From Auxenochlorella pyrenoidosa (Eukaryota; Chlorophyta; Trebouxiophyceae; Chlorellales; Chlorellaceae), in contig KQ481955.1 of the NCBI GenBank assembly GCA_001430745.1, forward strand, positions 529,701 to 541,966: 12,266 nucleotides of DNA. Direction: 5' to 3'. A program made the position numbers and the translations under genes. The notes under the pieces were generated by a model. That model was given only the letters and a program-made list of their open reading frames with translations, was not told where the DNA came from and did no database searches. Positions 7,657-12,266 of the stretch are shown piece after piece; within the stretch, counting starts at the first letter, position 1; each line of letters opens with the position of its first letter.

Positions 7657-9068
7657 ATGCAGCCCAGCGAACCAGCCGAGGTTTTGCACACTGTGCTGGC
7701 CTCCTTCCCGCCAGTGCAGCACGCTTTCGCGTATGGATCCGGCGTGTTCAAGCAGCCTGGGCTCTACGATGGGCAGCCCGAGGCCTCGGCAGAGGTTCCC
7801 ACCGCTGCCGCTGCCGGTGCCGCCGGCACCGGTGACCGCCCCATGCTCGATTTTATTTTCGCCGTCGACGATCCGGTTGCTTGGCACGCCGAGGTTAGTG
7901 ACCATGTGTGTATCGTTTCTTGGTGACTTTGCGCTTGCAGCTTCTCTGTCACACCTGCTGCGGGCCTGCCCCTGGATCCCGCAACTGCTGATGTCTCTTT
8001 CAAGGCCCCACCCTCGGCTCGGCAGAACCTGCACCGCCACCCACACCACTACTCCTTCTTGCGCCACCTGGGCCCCGGAGGAATGACAGCAGTGGCTGAG
8101 AAGCTCGGCGCGGGTGTCTATTTCAACACGCTCGTGCCCTGGGCGCCGCACCAGGTGGGGGCTTGCATGGTGTGCTCGCGGACCGTCAGCTGTCGGGTCT
8201 TGCACCCATGGGTGGGTGGCATGCGGGTGCATGATCCCATCCGCCCTGATGCAGCATGGCATCCCTTGCTGCCCCCATCACTCCTGTACAGCCCGTCTGC
8301 TTGCCCGTCCCGCTGGCCCGCTCGTGCATGCACCCAGGCCCCCCAACCCCGCCCACCCTGTGCAGCTGATCAAGTACGGAGTGGTGCGCCTGGCAGCGCT
8401 GCAGGCAGACCTGCTGCACTGGACCACGCTGTACTGCGCCGGCCGCCTGCACAAGCCGGTGGCCACGCTGGCCTGCCACCCAGGGGTGGTCGCCACGCAG
8501 GAGAAAAACCTGCGATCGGCACTGCGGGCTGCGCTGCTGCTGCTGCCGCCGCGGTTTGGCACGCTGGTGAGCATGCACGGTCGCGCCCGCCTGGTCCCTG
8601 CCGCGTTGCGATTGAGCGCCGCAGCGCGTTGCTGGCGCACCAAATGTGTGGTCGCCCTGCCCCTCGGCTGCGGCCCCGCACCTGCAGCCAGCGGAGCCCG
8701 CGCCCTGCACGAGGGGCGCCCATGCTTGGTTGCTCACCCCTGCCCCTCCCTGCCGCGGCACCGCAGGACCTGCTGCACGCCGTGTGCGCCATCAGCTACA
8801 GCGGGGACGTGCGCATGGGCCTGGCTGAGGACAGCCGAAAGGTGCACCGCATCGTGCAGGGCAGCGAGGGGGGGCTGCGCCAGCTGTACTCGCCGGTGCT
8901 CGACGAGGCACAGCAGCGCTGGGGCACGCTGGCGGCGGCGGGCGGTGCCGGGGGCGATGCATGGGCCGCCGACGACTCTCCAGCTGCGATTGGCGCGCTG
9001 ACAGCTGGCCTGCCGGTGCACGTGCTGCAGCGCCTGGCTGGCCCGTTGGGAGTGCAGCCAGAGGGAGC

Positions 9069-9105
<37 letters not shown>

Positions 9106-9354
9106 CGGCAACAGAACGGCAGCACACCAGCAGCAGGAGCAGCAGCGCTGGGCCAGCTGCCGCCAGGTCTGGCTGCGGTGGCAGCGGCTCTGGCAGCGCA
9201 GCCGGCAGCGCAGCGGGCGCGGCTGCTGCGGCATGCCATCCACGGGATTGTAGGCGCTTCGAGCAGGCGGCAGGCTGTCTCAGGTCTCCTGACTGCAGGA
9301 GTGGGCAAGTCGCTGCGCTATGGTCTGGCCAAGCTGCGCAAGGCATGGCGGTAA
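7657..9354 (+). CDS. TAM41: TAM41, mitochondrial phosphatidate cytidylyltransferase (4 exons)
   Basis: This enzyme converts phosphatidic acid and CTP to CDP-diacylglycerol and pyrophosphate on the matrix face of the mitochondrial inner membrane, the entry step to phosphatidylglycerol and cardiolipin. The exons are 7657-7893, 8026-8154, 8366-8566 and 8767-9354, all phase 0, giving 384 residues (many family members are about 330-450). Family motifs appear in order: AFAYGSGVF (23-31, nucleotidyltransferase Gly-Ser-Gly), MLDFIFAVDDPVAWHAE (63-79, with the acidic Asp65/Asp71/Asp72), HHYSFLRHLG (86-95), GAGVYFNTLV, LIKYGVV (123-129), AGRLHKPV (147-154), NLRSALRAALLLLP, SYSGDVRMGLAED (199-211) and the C-terminal RQAVSGLLTAGVGKSLRYGL. 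It ends in a basic amphipathic stretch that probably lies on the membrane. An 11-Gln run at 292-302 sits in a variable region before the last domain. ATG 7657 is the first in-frame Met of exon 1; a spliced N-terminal extension is possible. Confidence 0.94.
9073..9105 (+). repeat. CAG microsatellite encoding polyglutamine in TAM41
   Basis: The run is nine CAG codons, one CAA and one CAG, followed by CGG CAA CAG. It encodes 11 consecutive glutamines in a loop region that varies within the family. Nearly pure CAG makes length polymorphism likely. Confidence 0.9.
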
Positions 9355-9369
9355 AGAACCCTCGATGCT

Positions 9370-9387
9370 GGGGGCAGTCATGCCCCC
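9370..9387 (+). other. GC-rich hairpin in the TAM41 3' UTR
   Basis: GGGGGC, a six-base loop AGTCAT, then GCCCCC form a perfect 6-bp stem starting 15 bases after the TAM41 stop. It could be a structural element of the mRNA tail; chance is possible at this GC content. Confidence 0.4.
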
Positions 9388-9414
9388 TTTGGATGCCGTG
9401 ATCCGAGCACTGAT

Positions 9415-9419
9415 TGTAA
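9415..9419 (+). terminator. TGTAA polyadenylation signal of TAM41
   Basis: TGTAA lies 60 nt after the TAA stop (9352-9354), at the position expected for a green-algal gene, and ends the TAM41 unit before the copper ATPase gene. Confidence 0.6.
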
Positions 9420-9733
9420 GGACATTGTGCTCACCTCTCGAAGAGGAGGTGACGAGGTGACGTGGGCGCTGCCGTCATCCTCATCTTGTGGCACTTCAAA
9501 TGGTCAGCGCGCAAGCGATGTTCCCGAGCAAATGCAAACATTTCATCGTGTTTGGGCACGCAGGAGCAAGCCGATAGGGAACCCCACCGCACTTTTGGCG
9601 CCTGGCGCGCGCTGCTCCGCCCGCCCGGCACACGGCGGCAGCAGCATTTCGACTGCTTGATTATACAAACTTGAAGCATACCGCACAACACCGCTGCGGC
9701 AACAGAGGAACGAGCGGCTCGCAGCGGGACGCT
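9420..9733. promoter_or_regulatory. Upstream region of the copper ATPase gene
   Basis: This region lies between the TAM41 polyadenylation signal and the ATPase ATG. It holds a 5-bp hairpin, CCTCT-CGA-AGAGG (9434-9446), then two tandem copies of AGGTGACG (9447-9462). The second copy runs into TGACGTGG (9458-9465), an ACGT-core site of the type bound by plant bZIP factors. TTATACAA (9661-9668) lies 66-73 nt before the ATG and could be a TATA-like element. No GTAC core of the Chlamydomonas copper-response type is present between 9355 and 9733. Confidence 0.4.
9447..9462 (+). repeat. Tandem octamer AGGTGACG x2
   Basis: These are two perfect, adjacent copies directly after a small hairpin. The repeat creates a TGACGTGG bZIP-like site at its right edge. 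It is short enough to be chance. Confidence 0.6.
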
Positions 9734-12266
9734 ATGCAGCCGGCCACGCTGCCTGGCAGCAGCCGGCCTGCCCTACTGCAGCACGGGTGGCATAGGAGCA
9801 CTCTGCGAGCGCTGGAGAGGGCCAGCCACCTACACTCTGCCAGGCCCCGCCTGGCGGCGGTGCCGAGGCGCAGTTCCACCGCCTGGCTGCGACAGCAGCT
9901 CAGCGACTGCGTGAGCTCTGCTGCGCCACCCTCCCAGGCACAGCTGCTGGGTGCCGCAGCGCTACGGCTGCTGGGCAACCGCCGAAGATGCAGCAGCAGC
10001 GCCGCCCGGTGGCCGGCTGGCGGCGGCTGCCGCCGCTGCCAGGTCTGCCGCTCGGTACCGAGCGCGGCAGGGGGAGGTGGCGGGGGGGCATCAGGGGGCA
10101 GCAGCGACGGTAGCGGCGGCGATGGCAGCAGCGGATCAGCTAGCAGCGGTGCTACGGCAGCCCTGGCGGCAGCCCCAGCCTTGAGTGGGAAGGAGGATGT
10201 GATTCTGCTGGACGTGACGGGTGAGGGCAGGCCTCTAATCTGCTGCATGCCTGCAGCCTGGCGAGGCGTGCTGTCGACGCTGGTCCGCCCTGGTGTGTGA
10301 CGTGCCCCACTGCCTTGAAAAGCAAGCTGCAGCCAGCTCTCCACCGGTTCCCCACCCCGCGCCCTGCCCTGTGCAGGCATGCGCTGCGCGGGGTGCGTGA
10401 GCCGAGTCAAGGTCCTCCTCGAAAAGGAGGCGGCAGTGCAGGCTGCCTCGGTCAACCTTGCGACCGAAACGGCGGTTGTGCGGGTGCTGCTGCCGGATGG
10501 CAGCTCGCAGGCAACAGAGCACCGGGCTCGGCAGCAGCAGCAAGCAGACGAGCGGCCGCAGCAGGCGCAGCAGCCACCTGCAGCAGCGGCAGACGATGGC
10601 GCCGACCTGGAAGCCGGGCTGTCGCCGCATGAGCGCCAGCTGGCAACGATGGGGACCGGCCTGGCTCGCATGCTGACTGATGCCGGGTACGCGGCCACCA
10701 TGCGGCAGCAGGGCGGCGGCAGCAGCGCGTCGAGCAAGGTGGTGGCGGCAAAGCGGGAGGAGCGACTTCGGCGGCTCAGGTGGGCGGTATGTGGCACTGG
10801 CCCGAGTCAGCAGGGCGCTCGAAACCGTGCTCGTGTGCAGTTGTCTTTAAGATGGCAGTTGAGGTGCCAGACAAACCTGTCGGGATGTCAGGAGTGTGTG
10901 AGAGCGCGCAGGGCATTGATGGCGTGCGCGCCTTTTTGCCTGCCGCGTGTGCAGGGAGACCACGCGGCGGCTGGGGGTGGCGTGGCTGCTGGCCTCTGCC
11001 TGCCTCCTGCACCACCTCACGCACTGGCTGGGCTCGGCGGCGCCCCACTGGCTGCACGCCCTGGCCTCCACGCCGGTGCACGCCGCCATGTCGGCGCTGG
11101 CGCTGCTGGGTGAGCCGCCCCCGCCGCTGCCGCTGCTGCACCCCTCAGGCTCTCTGTCTCTCCATCCCTGTGTCTGCCCTCTGCGTTGTGACCCCTGGCC
11201 AAGCAGCCGTCCGCCTCACCGGCGGCGCAGCTGCCTGCCTGCCCGCTGCAAGCACCTGCTCCGGCCGCCCGTCAGCTCCACCAGGCGCATCACCCGGGCC
11301 CCCTCCCTCCCCTGCCTGCCTGCCCCCCCGCCCAGGCCCCGGCCGGGCCATCATTACCGAGGGCTTCCAGGCGCTGGCTCGGGGCGCCCCGGACATGAAC
11401 AGCCTGGTCGGCCTGGGCGCCACCGCGTCGTTTGCGGTCAGCGCGGTGGCGGCGCTGCTCCCTCGCCTGGGTGGGTGCAGCGATGCCGTCAGCACCGCCG
11501 CCAGCACCGCCTCAAGTGCTGCCTCTAATGTTGCCTTCACCTGCGGATGCAATGCATGCGGCGTTGCCCGGAGTGGCGTGTGCGGCGCGGCTGCGATTGC
11601 AGCCCGCAAGAAGGTTCGCCGTGCACACAGGCTGCAGCCGCCTGCCCGGCTGACCCCACCCTGTGCCCCGCAGGCTGGCGCACCTTTTTCGAGGAGCCGG
11701 CGATGCTGCTGGGCGTGGTGCTGGTGGGGCGGGCGCTGGAGGAGCGGGCCAAGCTGCAGGCCTCGGCAGACATGGCGGCGCTTCAGGTGGGGGCGCCGCT
11801 GCAGGGGCTCTGGCCCGCTGCCTCAGCAGCCTGGCGTGCACCTGGCAAGCAGTGTTGGGGCCTCTCCAGCAAACGCGTGGCTCCCGGGCCGCACCCCAGC
11901 CATCTGCACGTGCCGGTGTCCCCTTCCTGCACCTCGCGCCTGCAGGGCCCGCCCCCGCTGAGGCACGCCCGCTGCCCCAGCTTTCTGATCATTGGCTGGC
12001 TGTTTGCATGCGCCGCATCGTGTGCCTGCAGGGCCTGCTGCCGCCCAAGGCGCGCCTGCTGCTGGGCGACGGCAGCTGGCGGGAGGTGCCGTCGGAGACT
12101 GTGGCGGAGGGGGACGTGCTGACGGTGCTGCCCGGCGACCGCGTGCCGGTGGATGGCGTGGTGGTGGGCGGCAGGAGCACGGTGGACGAGTCGGCGCTCA
12201 CGGGGGAGCCGCTGCCGGTGACCAAGGCGCAGGGTGAGGGGCGGGGCGGGCCCGTGGTGTGTGTGT
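9734..12266 (+). CDS. PAA1: PAA1/HMA6-like chloroplast Cu(I) P1B-ATPase (partial, 3' cut)
   Basis: This ATPase pumps Cu(I) into the chloroplast, feeding plastocyanin and Cu/Zn superoxide dismutase. The exons are 9734-10220, 10377-10779, 10955-11109, 11336-11470, 11674-11786 and 12032-12233, followed by a donor GTGAGG. They encode 498 residues before the window ends. ATG 9734 opens an Arg/Ser/Ala-rich, acid-poor stretch (1 to about 60) typical of a plastid transit peptide, then a Gly/Ser linker. The heavy-metal-associated domain begins with VILLDVTGMRCAGC (copper-binding Cys166 and Cys169) and is split by a Gln/Ala-rich insert. Membrane helices lie near 303-322, 337-350, 369-392 and 402-415, with GPGRAIITEGF, PDMNSLVGLGATASF and FFEEPAMLLGVVLVGRALEE as family signatures. 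The actuator domain shows GDRVPVDG and the TGE motif (488-490). Sequence style (APHWLHA, LGWRTFFEEP, PKARLLLGDG, RSTVDES) is closer to the envelope pump PAA1/HMA6 than to thylakoid PAA2/HMA8, but that choice is a judgement. The CPC helix, DKTG phosphorylation site and nucleotide domain lie beyond the window. Confidence 0.9.
10483..10650 (+). other. Low-complexity insert within the ATPase metal-binding domain
   Basis: Between the third HMA strand (VNLATETAVVRVLL) and the second HMA helix (LARMLTDAGYAATM) lie about 55 residues rich in Gln, Ala, Glu and Asp, including two Gln clusters (RQQQQADERPQQAQQ). No splice signals in phase remove it, so it appears to be translated. Confidence 0.7.
12257..12266 (+). 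repeat. Start of a GT run at the window edge, in an ATPase intron
   Basis: There are five GT dinucleotides up to the last base, within the intron that begins at 12234. The run may continue beyond the window. Confidence 0.5.

Noticed and set aside
9661..10797. 378-codon - strand ORF opposite the copper ATPase 5' exons
   Set aside because: It is a shadow of the transit peptide and HMA exons, spans a real + strand intron and shows no domain content.
10780..11961. 393-codon + strand ORF across the ATPase region
   Set aside because: It begins at the exon 2 donor and reads through introns. Only the piece at 11338-11470 is in the true frame (exon 4).
1..12266. Mobile elements, tRNA/rRNA genes, CRISPR arrays or a multi-gene defence-type system
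   Set aside because: I saw no transposase-like frames, long terminal or inverted repeats, cloverleaf-like sequence or regularly spaced repeats. The window reads as ordinary intron-rich algal nuclear genes.

Overview
The window looks like nuclear DNA from a GC-rich green alga, most likely a chlorellalean trebouxiophyte. Four things point there. Every gene is split by short GT-AG introns of roughly 110-260 nt. Three predicted gene ends lie upstream of a TGTAA, the usual green-algal polyadenylation signal. One gene encodes a chloroplast-type copper ATPase. GC content is high enough that almost every exon carries long meaningless ORFs on the other strand. I see no mobile element, RNA gene, CRISPR array or operon.

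Layout, left to right: (1) the last exon of an unidentified + strand gene (to 291), with TGTAA at 399-403; (2) a + strand, five-exon gene (671-2124) for a small secreted, sequon-rich protein resembling DUF3455; (3) convergent to it, a - strand, seven-exon gene (coding start 4085, running leftwards) for a DUF1348 / SnoaL-like NTF2-fold protein; (4) in tandem upstream of that, a - strand gene (about 7324 to 4327) for a roughly 730-residue Gln/Ala/Pro-rich, mostly disordered protein that I do not recognise; (5) divergent from it, a + strand, four-exon TAM41 gene (7657-9354), the mitochondrial CDP-diacylglycerol synthase of cardiolipin synthesis; (6) a + strand PAA1/HMA6-like chloroplast Cu(I)-transporting P1B-ATPase (9734 onward). 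The window cuts the last gene off just after the TGE motif of the actuator domain.

The genes do not form one pathway. They are neighbouring housekeeping and lineage-specific genes: organelle lipid synthesis, plastid copper supply, one secreted protein, one enzyme-fold protein of unknown role and one orphan. I found no convincing new multi-gene system. The most interesting items are the unidentified low-complexity protein, the heavily sequon-decorated secreted protein with an inferred GC-AG intron, the low-complexity insert inside the ATPase's copper-binding domain, and a possible alternatively spliced N-terminal extension of TAM41. All exon boundaries were worked out by hand from splice signals, phase and family similarity.
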